From NCBI GenBank assembly GCA_000827325.1, contig KN832870.1:3658001-3722000 (forward strand): a stretch of 64,000 nucleotides of DNA, given 5' to 3'. This document shows positions 46,666 through 61,330 of the stretch, one piece after another. The notes beneath the pieces were generated by a model, which saw only the letters and a program-made list of their open reading frames with translations, made no database searches and was not told the DNA's origin. The DNA comes from Oidiodendron maius Zn. Taxonomy: Eukaryota; Ascomycota; Leotiomycetes; Myxotrichaceae. A program made the position numbers and the translations under genes. The stretch's first letter is position 1. Each line of letters begins with the position of its first letter.

Positions 46666-47753
46666 TACACGGCTCTTTGTTCCTGTGAGTTTTTGCGTGC
46701 TGGCTGGCCGGATTATGAATACCAATGATGCGGATGGGCGGGCGTTTGGATGCTTATGTTTGTATTTATGAGGAGGTTCATGGCCCGAGGATTGGAATTT
46801 GAGGTTGTCGACTCGGGCTGGTGCTGTATATATACTCCGTTCTCCACAAGGATAAGAATCAATGGAATATCGGTCAAACAACAAACCACAATTATATAGC
46901 ATAGCCTATCATCCTTCCCCTTGAACAGGCCCCCCTCGCGATCCCATATTGACTAACGTTATGTTACGTCACAGACACATATACGATGCACACACACACA
47001 CTCACATACCACCTTAGTAGACACACACTCCAAAGCTCCACCAAAGAGTGAGAAGAGAAAAGAATTCATTCCAATCAATCAGGTCAATCATATCTATCTA
47101 CCAACGCCCTGCCATCCAGTACCCCTTACTCACGACACGATACGTTACGAACTCAATCCGGTCAACCCCATCGGGTTAAAAAAGGCCAAAGAGCAAAAGT
47201 AAGAAACAGCCATAACCACATATTCTCTATCCAGATCCAAATTCCTCCTCTTCCTTCTTCGTTTGGTAGGGAGAAGAGGATAAATCACAAGGAGGAAAAT
47301 ACGCAGAAATTGAATAACCTGAATCCCAGAGCACATATTGGTGCCAAGACGAGTTATAGTGTGTGTGTGTGTGTGTTTGTGCGTGTGCGTACGTGCGTAG
47401 GAATCTGTATATGTTGGACTTCTGATGCCTCTTTCGTCCGGTGCTGTGCATTTTCTCCCTTTCATGGGTCTGCTGCTCCGTCCTGCTGCTTCACGCCGCT
47501 GTGACAAAGGAGAGTCGTTATGGAGTGTGAGTGTTGTGACTGCGCTCTTGTTCTCAGCAGGATGTGTGCCTGGCAAGAAATGAGAAGAAGAGCTTAACGA
47601 GAGAAAAGTCGTCTGTCTTTGTATTTCTTTTGCTTTTTTTGTGCGGTTCATGTCATTCGTTCCAGATTTCCCAAATCTCCTTCCTTCCTGTTCTATCTCC
47701 CCAGCTTTGCACGTCCAGTACCTAGGTGCAAAAGACGATATGCCCCACGACAA
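46666..47753. other. convergent intergenic with CA/TG simple repeats
   Basis: A 1.1-kb gap between convergent genes. It contains CA-rich (about 46986-47030) and TG-rich (about 47358-47400) simple repeats. No gene is seen, and both 3' ends should lie here. Confidence 0.5.
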
Positions 47754-50019
<2,266 letters not shown>

Positions 50020-51548
50020 GGCGGCCGGAGGGTGATAGTAGGTGAGGAGGCAAGGTCGTGATGGCGGGGGAGGCTGTCTGTCTGTATGTCTCGTCGGGCG
50101 TGTCTCTGAAGATGTCTCGAAGGCTCTTCACAGGCGTTCTGTCTGTCGGCTCGGTCTGCGACCGCACTGCACAGTCCTTCCTCCGCCTGGCCGGCGTCCC
50201 TCGCACGGCGAGAAGAGCGAGTCTGGAATTCTAGTGTGCGAGTCGGAGAGTCGGACAGGTCGGCAGGAGAAGAGAGAGGTGGGGGAGGGAGGGAAAGAGA
50301 GAAGGGAAGATCTAGGCGGGCGACATCAATAACAGCGGGGGTGACCGGCGCAAGGGAGTCGGAAAGCAGCTGTGGAGGAGGAGGCTTTAATACAGAGGGA
50401 TGGAGGAAGTTGAAGTCTTGTGTGGGATAGAGAGAAAAGAGGGAGGGGAAGTGGTGGTCGCGGCAGAGAGACAGCAGAGAGAGGCACACACACAGAGGTG
50501 GCAGTGGCAGTGACCGTGACCGTGGCAGTGAGAGAGGGTCGAAAAACAGAGTCGCGAGTTTCCTCTGATGCTGGGTTTTGCAGCTTAATTGGTTGCGCCA
50601 TGATGCCATGGAGGGGTTCTGGCGCCCCGGGGCGACGACCAAAAATTAGGCGCTGGACCACGACCAATAACTCTCCTACTGGGCATCAGCGGACAGCTCA
50701 TCGTATCTACTAATTACAAATGTTATATATACTGTAAGTTAAAGAAGAAGAAAAAGATGAAGGCTTGTTTATCCGGCCTAGCTGTCGAAGTCTTCGCGGG
50801 AGGCCTTGATGCCTGAGATGGGAGCGCACCTCTCGCTGCCTCGCTCTCTGCACTCGATGGTACCCGGGATATAGTGGTATAGTGGTATAGTGGTTTCATG
50901 GTATAGTGCTACAATTATTCTCAGTGCCGTAAAATACCCTGGGGTGATTTTCCTTTGTCCATCTCTCAGCCGCCTCCCGATAGCCCCAATCGTGACTTCT
51001 CGCGCGAGCTTTTCATATGGATCGTAATAAGAACAGTATTAACCCTCCCTCTATCTATCAATGACAGTCCTCTCAGAGAATCCGGATTTCTTCTAGCCTC
51101 GATGGGAACGTTCCTCCTCAAAATGCCCTTCATCTCGATTCAAACTCGCACACACCAGCCTTGCTTACTCAGAAATCCCTCTCACCCCTCGTCCAAGATT
51201 TCCCGACGCCTCAACGTCACCCCCTTCCCCAGATCCGAATGTGCGTTCTCGTGTGGGCAGGGGCATGGGCCGGTGCAACACACTCTTAGCCATCACTCAT
51301 ATATATCTTCCGATTCTCCTATGCATCAACCACGTATCCAAGTACATTGTTTTCGGCTGCCCTGGTAGAGTTGTATATATGTATACATACAGACCAAAAA
51401 TAGGCCGGAATTGCATCTCATCCCTTTGTCTCTCTGTGGAGGGATTCCGTGTCTGGCCTGCCCCATATCCAAGCCCCAGCCAGCTCGGTGTAGAAATACA
51501 CTCTCCACTCCTGAATTCCAAAATCCTTGGTCACCCCAATCTCAGGCA
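50020..51548. other. intergenic with purine-rich leader and simple repeats
   Basis: The SRPK leader (50020 to about 50620) is GA-rich on the plus strand, CT-rich in the sense of the gene. From about 50650 to 51548 there is no supportable gene. A (TATAGTGG) tandem repeat lies at about 50869-50916. Confidence 0.5.
50869..50916. repeat. TATAGTGG tandem repeat
   Basis: Several units of an 8-9 base motif (ATAGTGGT) follow each other, the later ones degenerate. It lies in intergenic DNA and has no visible function. Confidence 0.7.
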
Positions 51549-54500
51549 TCACCGAGCCGCCACAGCAGCCATCCATCTCTCTTGATCCTTCCTGGAAATA
51601 TGTTAGCACTCACTCTAGGAAGAGTTAACATCCCCATGCAGAGAAGAGGCGAACTCACCTGTCAAAGTGCAAGAGCTGCCCCAGCACCGTTTTCACTAGA
51701 TCCGCCTGCCGCTTCTTATCCTTCTGCTCCAGGAACTGCAGCAGGATCGTTTTCAGGTACACATAGTCCATGTTCCCCCCTGTCGCGCCCCCGTTCAGTG
51801 CGGCGCCTCCAGGGCTCAGCGCCCGCCCGGAATCGATAGACGTGCGTGACGAAGACGAGACGTCGCTGCTGCTTAGCTTGGCCTGCCGCCCTTGCAGAGT
51901 CTTGACATCCCGCTGGAGCTTCTCGTATCGTTGGTTGGTCTCGTCTAGCAGTCGCCGAAGGTTCGCGCGCTGCTTCTCCGCATCCCGGGCCTGCTTCTCG
52001 TTGCTGTCGAGCGCGGAGCGTAGCTCGCCCATCGCGGCGCGCACCTCGCTGGCCTCCTGCGTCGCGCGCTGCGAGGTCGCCTCAAGCTCGTCCCGACGCT
52101 GCTTCCACTCCTTCTCCGACCGCAGCAGCTCATCGCGGTCGTCTGTCGCCCGCTTGATGTCCCGCTCGAAGTCACGAATCTTCGTCTTCAGCTCGTCGAC
52201 CTCGCGCGCGCGTCGTCTCGCATTGGTGCTAGCCTCGTCCTCGGCGCGGTCTCGCTCCTCCAGGGCTGTCTCCATGCGCTCTCGCATCTCACGGACCTTA
52301 GTGTCGGCGCGGTCGTCCACATCAGCCAGAAGGCGCCGCATCGTCTCGCCTTCGCGAGTGCGTTCGCTCAGCAATCTCTGGACCTCACCAAGCTCCTCCT
52401 CCAGGCTTTCTGATTGCTCTTTTGCTTCCTTGAGTTGCATCGCCATCTCGGAGGTCTGGTCTCGCATACTGCTGAGTAGACCTTGTGCATTGTTGTACTG
52501 CGATCCCCGGAGGTCAACCTCCTCTCGAAGACTCTTTGATTCGGAGGTCAACTTAGACACTTGGTCTTCCAGCTCCTTTACCTTATTCCGCAGCTTCGAT
52601 GCCTCTCCCTGCACCTTGAGAAGTTCGGCCGCCATCTTCTCTCCCGAAGCTGCCAGCTGGATCTTCTCGGCTTCTGACTTCCTTAGATCGCGCTGGGTCA
52701 CACGGCTCTGATCTTCAAACCGAAGCCTATTGTTCGTCTCCTGCGTGACCTTCTCATTAAGGGTCCTAATTTCGGTCCCCCTATCCGCTGCCTGCTTCTT
52801 GAAGCTGGCTACATCTGCCTTCAGGTCTCTCTCTCTGGCTTCCAATCTTCTCAGCTCGGAGACCTTCATTACCAACTCGCTCTTGGTCACCTTCAGTGTT
52901 TCGTTCTCTGCGCGAAGAGCCTTGAGCTCGGGCTGAGCTTTCTGCAGGACTTCCTTCAGATCCGTAAGATCACGATAACGAGACGTAGCCAGTTGCTCCG
53001 CTGCCCCGAGATCCTTTTGTAGACTTGCCGACTTAGACTTAAGATCTTCGTACTCCGTTCTCAGCGCCTTGAAATCAGCATCGGCTTTCTCCGAAGCCTT
53101 CAACTCATCTTTATGATTTATAATCTCCGCTTCCAGCTTCGTGACTTGCTCTCGGAGGGCAGTTTTCTCTGCCTCGAGCTCTTTTATCTTCTCCTTGGCT
53201 TCCACGTGCTCTTGACCGATGCTGAGGAGGTTTTCTTGCATGTTCTCAAGTTCCTCGCGCAAGTCTTCTTCCGTCTTCCCTTTCGTCTGTAATTTGGCGA
53301 TCTGGGCGTCTCTCTTGTTGATTTCGGCCTTCAGAGAGGAAATTTCGGCGTGGAGGTCAGCAGGACCTTGTGCTGTAGGAGAGCCGGACGTTTCTTCCTT
53401 CTCGGTTACCTCAGCTGGAGATTCTTCTGGGGCTGCCACAGCGTTAGGTCCCTTCTTCTTCTTCTTGTTTTTCTTTTTGCCGGCGCCCGTTGTAATTGTA
53501 GAGGCGGCAGCTGTAGGAGAACCTGTGAGAGGCTCAGACTTAGCCGTTTTGCTAGTCCCTTGAGCTCCATCTGCAATTTGTCGATTTAGCGATTCCACAC
53601 TGGTCGACATATCCTGAAGTCGTTTTTCGCTGCTGGCTTTTGATTCCTCCAGATTCTTGACCTGTGCTTCAAGTTCCAGTTTGATAATTTCCAGTTCTTT
53701 GTGCGCCCTGCTCAACTCCTTCAGTTCTTCCTCCGAGGCTTCTCTTTGGGTCTCGTGCTCTTTCTCCAGTGATGCAGTCTTCATCTCTGCCTCCTTCCTT
53801 TGATTTTCAAGGTCAGACTGAAGGGAGGATACCCTCTTTTCTGCTGCCTTCAGCCTAGCTTGCAGAGTCAGGACATCTTCTGCTTGAGTCTTGATCTTTT
53901 CCTGTAGGACCTTCTCTGCGACAATGGCCCCTTTTGACTCGTTCAGTTCGAGAGTAGCTTTCTCCAGATCTCTAACAAGGCTAGCGCTCGCTTCTTGGGC
54001 AACAGCTAGATCCTTTTCTAGGCTAGAAACCTTTGCCTTGAGATCCTCAACCTCAGCTGTCTTATCCTTGACCTCCGTCTGTAGCTTAGGAATCTCCTCA
54101 TCAAAGGAGAAGAACTCCTCGCTATCAGTGCTCTCAAACGTAGCCTCGTTCTTTGGCTTCGGAGAGAATAAACCAATGACAGACGTAACGGGTGATTTCA
54201 CTGATGCTGCTGGAGTACTCGAGTCATTCGAATCGGTCTTTGCAATGGGAGCCACAGCATCCTCTGTGGTTCCTGTAGGTGATTTGAGTGATGCAACTTC
54301 AGCCTGAGCGTCCTGAGTCTGCTTCTCTGCTTCTTCGAACTTTTTCTTGTAGTTGTCTCGATCGGTTGATACCCGCTTCAGTTCATCCATAACCATATCG
54401 CCCTTTAGACTCAGCTGATTCAGATATTCCACCAAGGCATCCGGGTCACTAATACCACTGACGGGTGTATGCTCTTTAAGGACTTTCTCGAAGGGTTCGA

Positions 54501-55088
54501 CAGCTACAGCACGGGCGTGTGCAATTCGGTAAGATCGTAGCAGCTCTGTGTAAAGTTAGCTAGAGTCAGGATACAGACTCGAGTGACAAACCTTTATACT
54601 TAGACTCTAATGTCTCCAGTTTCCGTAACTTTGATCGAACTTCCGCAGGTAGCTCGCTAGATGGGCGAGTCGCAGTACTTGCCTGCCTCTCTTCTCCTTT
54701 TTCGTCGCTTTCAGCAGATCCCGAGGCGGTAGGAGTTCCACTCTCTGCTGTTGACGCTTTCTCACCTTGCATAGAAGGCGTACTCATCCCTGAAGGCTCC
54801 TCTGAATCATCCTCTAGGGCAAATGCCTTCTCGAACTCCACCGGGTCAGGACCTCTTGGTGCCTCATCGTGTTCCTTCGGTCTCGGCCTTCGCGCTGGCC
54901 TGCTCGGGGAGCCATTTCGATCGGACTGCGTGGAGGACCTCAGTGAAGAGGTTCGCGACACTGGCGCTGAAGCTCTCTGGCGGGCTTGTTCCTCAGCAAT
55001 CCGAGTGTCTATTGCACCCTTGAGTCGCTTTGGAACAGGTCAGTCATTGCGCCGGCGAGACTGTCCTGGGGAGAGATACCTGGAACAT
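51549..55088 (-). CDS. IMH1: GRIP-domain golgin, IMH1-like
   Basis: Exons 55088-55080 (ATG TTC CAG only), 55027-54592, 54545-51659 and 51591-51549 join in phase to 1124 residues. The protein begins M-F-Q-R-L-K-G-A-I-D, then a Ser/Pro-rich part to about 140, then an almost continuous coiled coil with regular Glu/Lys/Leu heptads and one low-complexity basic break (K-K-K-N-K-K-K-K-K). The C-terminus (about 1068-1124) is a GRIP domain with Y-V-Y-L-K-T-I-L-L-Q-F-L and a final F-D-R-K-D-Q-E-R-W supplied by the 43-base last exon. GRIP domains bind ARL1-GTP at the trans-Golgi, and IMH1 tethers endosome-derived vesicles. The first exon has only nine coding bases. Confidence 0.9.
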
Positions 55089-55411
55089 CGTGACCGCAGC
55101 TCCCTCCTAAACTGTATATATGGGTAACTTGTGGACTGACAGTCCATTCAATTGGAAACTCTCATAACTGCGACCCTGTTGCTGTGCCCAAGAAAATAAT
55201 AATTGACGGTCACTGGAATCCGAGGTAACAGATGCCGCAGGAGTGTCTGTAAGTCGCTTCGTTCTACTACGGTGACCGGCAGCTTTGCGCCTGCGTCACG
55301 AGCCAAGTACCTTAGCTTCTGAGCAGCGCAGTACCACAATACCATGTTCTAACGAGCAACCACAACATTATGAAAAGGTGATCGAGGCGCACATGAAAGG
55401 GCAGATCCAAA
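55089..55411. promoter_or_regulatory. divergent promoter, IMH1-like / lunapark
   Basis: 323 bases separate the two starts. Both genes open with very short coding exons (9 and 24 bases), so their first introns lie within the promoter-proximal region and may carry control signals. Confidence 0.6.
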
Positions 55412-56665
55412 ATGGTCTCTCTTTGGCCCTGGAAGGTTCGTAACATCCGTATGTCATCTATGCTCACATATCTGACACTTCTAGGGTGAGGATACCTCGG
55501 CGGCATCCTTTGAGAAGGCACTGTCTGCGCTGGCAAAGAAGATATCAAAATTGCAAAACCAGCTCAATAACCTACAGCAGCGGGGTCGCCGACTGCAGGC
55601 ACTATGGACCCTTTACACGAGCTTCGCCTATCTTTTATGCGTCATAATCCTAGTTCTCGTCGTGGGATGGAGGAAATGGACTGCGTTGGAATATACAGCG
55701 GTTGCTGGAAGCCCCGTAGCGTAAGCATTTCCGGTTCTTTTGGGTTTGGCTTGTTCTAAATTATTGACAGCATCTGGCTTATACGTGGTGGGATCAACAC
55801 ATATTATAACTTTAGAGTGGACACCCTCACACAGCGCTTGGAAGCTCAACAAACAGAACGCGTGAAAACGATCGAGAAACTTAAGGCTGCAACAAAATAC
55901 GATTCAACCCAGCAGTTACTTGAGAAGTATGGAGGGGCGACACCCAAACCCAGGTCGGAAAGGAAGAGTCTGCCAGCAAATGTGTCAACAAAGGCTCCTA
56001 AAAATCCCCCGAAGCACCCACCGAGAACATCTTTAGGACCTCCTCCACCCACAGCGAATATTCCGAAACCCATACAGGTTCAAAGCCAACCTTCGACCCC
56101 GCAAGCCGCTCCAAAACCACCGGTCACTTTTGTAGGTCCACCGCCGATAACAGCAAGCCCACAAGCTGAATTTGCACCAAATGCATTCTCTATCCCCCAA
56201 CAGTATGCAACTGGCGAGACGGCAAATCTCGAAGGCTCCTGGTATGACAGAGTACTTGATTTGCTCCTAGGAGAGGATGAGACGGCTGCAAAGAATCGTA
56301 TGGTACTGATATGCCCGAGCTGTCGACTCGTAAATGGCCAGGCCCCTCCGGGAACCAAGACCCTAGCAGAATTGGGCAGATGGAGGTGCTTCGGGTGTGG
56401 TACGATGAATGGCGAGGAAGACGAGACTGCAAAAGCAGTCAAAGAAATGAAAGAAATGATAAAAAAAAAGAACACGGACGATGCCCTTGTGGCTAAGAAC
56501 AAGACTGGTTCAGAGCCTGCTGCCGAAGCAGAATTTGGCGAGACAAGGGAGGATGAGAGTGAAATCGAGCAAGACATAGTTGACAAGGTAACTGGCTCGG
56601 ACTCGGATGCCGTAGAGGTGCGACCGAGCAAGGCAAGACTCAAGAGCGGTCGCCAAAAGGCATAG
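55412..56665 (+). CDS. LNP1: lunapark, ER three-way junction protein
   Basis: Exons 55412-55435, 55485-55720 and 55771-56665 join in phase to 384 residues. After the short M-V-S-L-W-P-W-K start come a coiled stretch, two close membrane segments (about 51-71 and 82-98), a second coiled stretch (Q-R-L-E-A-Q-Q-T-E-R), a Pro-rich linker, then the lunapark domain with W-Y-D-R-V-L-D-L-L-L-G and a zinc ribbon (C268, C271, C293, C296; I-C-P-S-C and C-F-G-C). Lunapark stabilises three-way junctions of the ER network, opposing the SEY1 GTPase. The acidic tail is typical of the fungal members. Confidence 0.92.
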
Positions 56666-59600
56666 TAATTTAGGATATAAGGGTGTTCCTGTTCATATCA
56701 AGTGAGTATTACCCCGTGGTGACAGTCCTGTCTTAAACGTGCAACTATGCTCTATGATCGGAACTAGAATGCGTGCTATGGACCTCTACAAAGCCTTCAT
56801 CCTAAATCTCAAGGCGTTCTACTGCTGCGTCTAGGAAGATTGCTCCCTGTCCCGAGGTAAATGCGTTTTGTTTTTGCAGAACACCAATGTCCGCATGTTT
56901 TCTTTAATGCCCTTGGTGATGTGCCTTATGTGAAGTGCCTCTGTTGATAACATTAAGGTAGAACTATTGAATTCAATCTGAATCCCTGCCTTATTTATTT
57001 ATTTATTTTTTGGAGAGATGGGCACCATTCACTTTGGAGGATGACAGTAAGAAGTGGAACGCTTCAAAGTCATAGGAGTATAAAATCTGAGTACTGTACT
57101 TAATATTGATGAGCAAATCAAGATGGTACCTCGGCAACCGCTAGCCCTGGCTGCAGAAATTGTTCAAATACGGACACTGCCGGCGGCCACCAATGGATAG
57201 AGAAGAAAGATAGTTGACTATCTTAGTAGGACAGATGAAGATGATAAGGGACGAGGAGGATGAAGAAGGGGAGAGCAAGTACTGTCTAATTCGTAGGTAA
57301 AGATCACCGACCTGCCCAAATAAAAGTCTAAATCATGAGATGAAATATGATATTGAGAGGGATGTGGTGACTTTAATCCATTCCAAGACTTCGACTGTTA
57401 TACTTTATTCTACATAGCGGAAATATGAATCAAGGCTTGTAACATAATGTAATATACTATTTAGTTGTAACGACTTAGATTTATTCTTTTTCAGCGGCTG
57501 TGTGAGAGGCTCTTATCACATACTACGAGCATGGCAATGGGATATATTGCGAAGTGGCTATCGTACACAATACCCCTAACTTCGAATAAAATTCACGGTT
57601 GAACATATATGCAATTTAGATTTGCAATTTATTCATATGTGTTGAGAAAATATCCCCCTTACTTTAGGTAAATAATTAGGAAATATCCATCCTACCATAA
57701 CTGTAGTTAAATTTGAGAGAAAATTGATATGAATGAAGCTTAAATATCTGTTCACTTTGCCGCATGATATGGCATTATCCCATCTTTTATGATAATTATT
57801 GCGGCGAATACAGCACCGATAAGGCAACCTCAACCTCCCTCCCCGCAAGTCCGCAAGTGTAACATTGCGATTATCTTGTGCACAGTATCTTGCCCACAGC
57901 AGCAGTGCAACTCGTATATCTACAACTAGTCGTATCGGACAAGCATCACTATCCATCCGCCCATGCCCAAGACCTTGCCCCTAGATGGATTCGGAAAGTC
58001 CCTTCCAAGACGAAGCTTGAGAATTAGCCTAGCGCGGAGGTGAAGCTTGGGTGTTTAATAGAATGGATAGAAGCTGCCAGCAGCTTAATATCTGTGCGTA
58101 GGTAGCTACTCTAATAAGTGGCAATTGGATTTCCAAGCACCTTCAGGACGCTGCGTCATGGAACAAATTTACAACTGCCACGACGCATACAAGGGAGATA
58201 TTGCGGGGCCTATCTACTTGGTACAAGACGGAGTAGTGTATGGAAAGAGAAGATGCATTTTCAATCTCCAATTGCAACACAACTAGCCATGTTCAGGTAT
58301 TTGCCTTCACTATTCCCTATAGTATTAAAAATATCTCTTTTTAGTCCCTATCTCAGCTGTTGTTGACTACAAATATCTCCCGAATTGCTTTCGTAGATGT
58401 TATTCAACACTCCCGGCAAGCCTTTATGTTATCAGGTTGTCTTGGACTTCTGGTCCCCCAAAGAGGACGGGCTGACAATGCTAATAAGCCTTCTAAGGAG
58501 GTCCGTCCTAGTAAAGACGTCCAAAGATTCAGTATTAGGCACAAGTCTCTCCGACTCACCCTATATAAAAAATAAGTAACGACTGAAGCCTTAGTGGTGT
58601 ATACGGATTCCATACTCCGCTTTCGCCGGCTACCCCCGCGTCTTCTCGAGCCACTGGCTTTTTCTCTAGACAAAGTATGAGTTAGTTTGGCCTCCAACAG
58701 TATCGAATATCTTGGTTTGGCTCTTGAACAAGCACACACCTCCCGCACTCCCGTTACAAGCGCCAATTATTTGCTGTTCAAAATGTATGAGAAGCTTGCT
58801 AGGATGTCGAACATCATGCATACGACTTGTTCCAGGCCATTCAGCAAAGCCTATCTTTGGAATGGCTTCCATATCTTGAAAGACCCATTTCGAAATTTGC
58901 AATGTCGCCCGTGGCATTTTGCCAACCATGCAGTTAGAGACAATCTGCCAGATAATCGACCGCCCAAACGAAACCTTCACCTTCTTTAGGTCCGATTAAA
59001 TATCCGGTTTTACGCACTAAACAAATATGAAGTAGGGGAACTTTCATATATGAGGTCGTTGGAGACGATTGTGTTTATCTCAGGGCTAACTAGAGCTATT
59101 CATGAGCACAGATGCAGTTCGGCTCTTGCCACGACCTTTCATATAGAGAAACCTCGCCAGCGAATTATACCGAGAGGAGCGGTGGCAAGAATTATTGAGT
59201 CTCGCTGTGTCTAATGGGATGACTCATCGCCTTCCAATAAGCTGGTGAAGGACTCTTGGCACCGTGAACCACATGTCGTGCTGGATCCTTGCCGGGAAAA
59301 TTCCAATACACCAAACAACCAGGCGGAGACATTGATATTTTTGGACAGAAGATGATCCCCTGGCGGACTAGGGTATCATCCGCTGCAGGTACAGTATAGT
59401 GCATCGGGAAAGGCATCTACTACTGCACTTCTTACAGTATGGTCGCAGATCTGCAAGAAATCAGGATTCTGTGCAGGCTGGTCATCGGCAAGGCAAAATG
59501 ACTAAGCAGTTCATCCGGACAGTGGGAGTCACTAGTGGTTGTAGTAGCTCATGGGACAGCCGTAAATTAGCCGACAACACCTGCTCGAGAATGCCAATCA

Positions 59601-60419
59601 CCATTACCCTACTTTAAAAACAGCGATCAATCTCTCGCCCCAAGACCTGCTCAAACCCACCGTCGGAATTTCTTTCCAGTATTCAGCAACTATGATCAAT
59701 ATTTACTTTGCTTTGGCTACCCTTCTGCTTTTCCTCTACGCTATCGGCGCCTTCCACATGATTACGACAACCTCGGTCTGGCCTGCTGTAGACATCGAGG
59801 TTAATAAAGGCCCTTTCGTCGAAGAGACGACGCGTCATTTGCGGTTCCAGAAAGGGCCAATTAGTTTCTACATTGGAAGCTATTACAAGAGACAACCTAC
59901 CAATTATGGGCCATCGAACGACGGAAATGGAAGTGCCGTCAGCTCAAGTAGGGTTGCAATTTAACTGCATGGCATTGTCTCAGCTTGTGGACTTGGCTTC
60001 ATTGGAGGTTGCGATTGATATGGTATGTGTAACTGTCGCATTTTGGTGGAGTGCAGTGTTGGAAGTAGTGTGGCAATACAAGAAATATACAGTAGTGCCA
60101 GTTGAAACGTTGATTCTGGTGGTGCGATTGTATCAACTATTTCATCTGCGAGCGCTTCTTTTTCCTGTGAACTTATGCCCTTCATGGAGCACCAAAATCC
60201 ACTGCCTCTCCATGGCTCCATGAACGCGATCAATTTGGCTCTCCTGTATATCGAAAAGCGCGCAGGCTTTCAAATAAGCTATATCATCCTGAAAAGGTTA
60301 CAAAAGAGACCTATAAAATGCTTGTCTCGCCGTCTCGAAACCCAGTACGTGATCAGACTTACAAGGTTTAAATTGCATTCTATAAATTACCCATCAAACG
60401 ATATATATTTGTCTTAGGA
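56666..60419. other. gene-poor stretch, left part
   Basis: About 3.75 kb without a supportable intact gene. AT content is high at about 57400-57800. A 90-codon frame at 59692-59964 begins with a signal-anchor-like hydrophobic stretch but has no family match that I know. Other frames are short and overlapping. Confidence 0.45.
59692..59964 (+). CDS. possible small secreted or membrane-anchored protein
   Basis: An ATG-started frame of 90 residues opens with a hydrophobic N-terminus (F-A-L-A-T-L-L-L-F-L-Y-A-I-G-A) followed by a polar, Tyr- and Ser-containing body. There are no cysteines. I cannot name it, and it may be chance or a gene fragment in a decayed region. It is listed as a candidate only. 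Confidence 0.2.
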   Translation: MINIYFALATLLLFLYAIGAFHMITTTSVWPAVDIEVNKGPFVEETTRHLRFQKGPISFYIGSYYKRQPTNYGPSNDGNGSAVSSSRVAI

Positions 60420-61330
60420 CTTGCAAGGCATACAAATAAAGGCTGGAGGTATAAACAAGTATACATTCAAAAGGTCCTCTTATATCAAAACCTTAAGAAT
60501 CGATATAAATATAGCTTACAGTATTGCGATAATAAGACTATTAACGATTTTTTAGCAATATATTTTCTTTACAGACAAGGTGTATATTGACCCTTCATCA
60601 ATAAGTCAAGGCATGATTCTATAAGAGCGCGGGACAAGATCAGACTCTAAAAAAATTCAATAACGACTACTAAAGGCAGCCGTTAAGCTTTATATTACAG
60701 GATAGATTAATTGGAATACAAAATGCAAGAAACTCCTCTTCTATAATAATAAAAACGATTATACAATCAAGCTAACGAGACCTCCAAAGCCTTGAAAGAC
60801 AATATATAAGTCAGAGGAGGAATATGCCTAATTCAAGAATAGGAAGCTTCAATTGGTTATAATCAAGTAGTCAAGCTAAAGGGTAATTCTATAACTGAGA
60901 AGTACTATTACAAGAACCCTCTTCCTGTCTATATTAAAGCTATTTAAGAAGCTTGAATTTGTAGCAATAACAAGCTTGTAGACTTGATTTTACAGGAAGA
61001 TAATAACTCCTTTTATAGTTATAAACGTAAGGGTAAAGAGGGTCTTATAGACGAGCTTAAAGAGGCTAATTAGATTCCTACATTTGACCGCCCTTCCCTA
61101 TCGCCTAATTTAAACCTAAGGAAGGTTGTTGGAATATAATTAAGCCTTGAATTCGAGATTGTATATAGCATTCAATCAATGACCTTAAGGTCATAATTCA
61201 AGAGGAATAGGACGAGGTTATAAAGCTAGAAATTAAGGCGCGTATTTCAGAGATACCCAAGAGATATAAAGAGATAGTTAGAACGGGTAGAAAACCTATA
61301 AAGAGCTCATTGTGGTAATGTAATATAATA
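60420..61330 (+). mobile_element. decayed DDE (Tc1/mariner/IS630-like) DNA transposon relic
   Basis: Pieces of a fungal DDE_3-type transposase can be read on the plus strand: T-D-K-V-Y-I-D-P-S-S-I-S-Q-G (first Asp, about 60574), K-Y-Y-Y-K-N-P-L-P-V-Y-I, I-L-Q-E-D-N-N (second Asp, about 61000), S-P-N-L-N (about 61104), and a final R-Y-K-E-I-V-R-T-G-x-K-P-I-K-S-S-L-W near 61313. Many stops, at least one frame change between the first and second Asp, and a strong excess of A and T (TAG/TAA in place of CAG/CAA) point to RIP. I did not find terminal inverted repeats, so the edges are approximate. Confidence 0.8.

Noticed and set aside
46985-47400. CA and TG repeats, considered as CRISPR-like or regulatory arrays
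   Set aside because: These are simple dinucleotide repeats without spacers, and the genome is fungal.
51770-52711. 313-codon open frame on the plus strand, rich in Ser and Arg
   Set aside because: It lies wholly antisense to the IMH1 coiled coil. Glu/Lys-rich codons read backwards give Ser/Leu/Phe/Arg runs without stops. No domain is visible.
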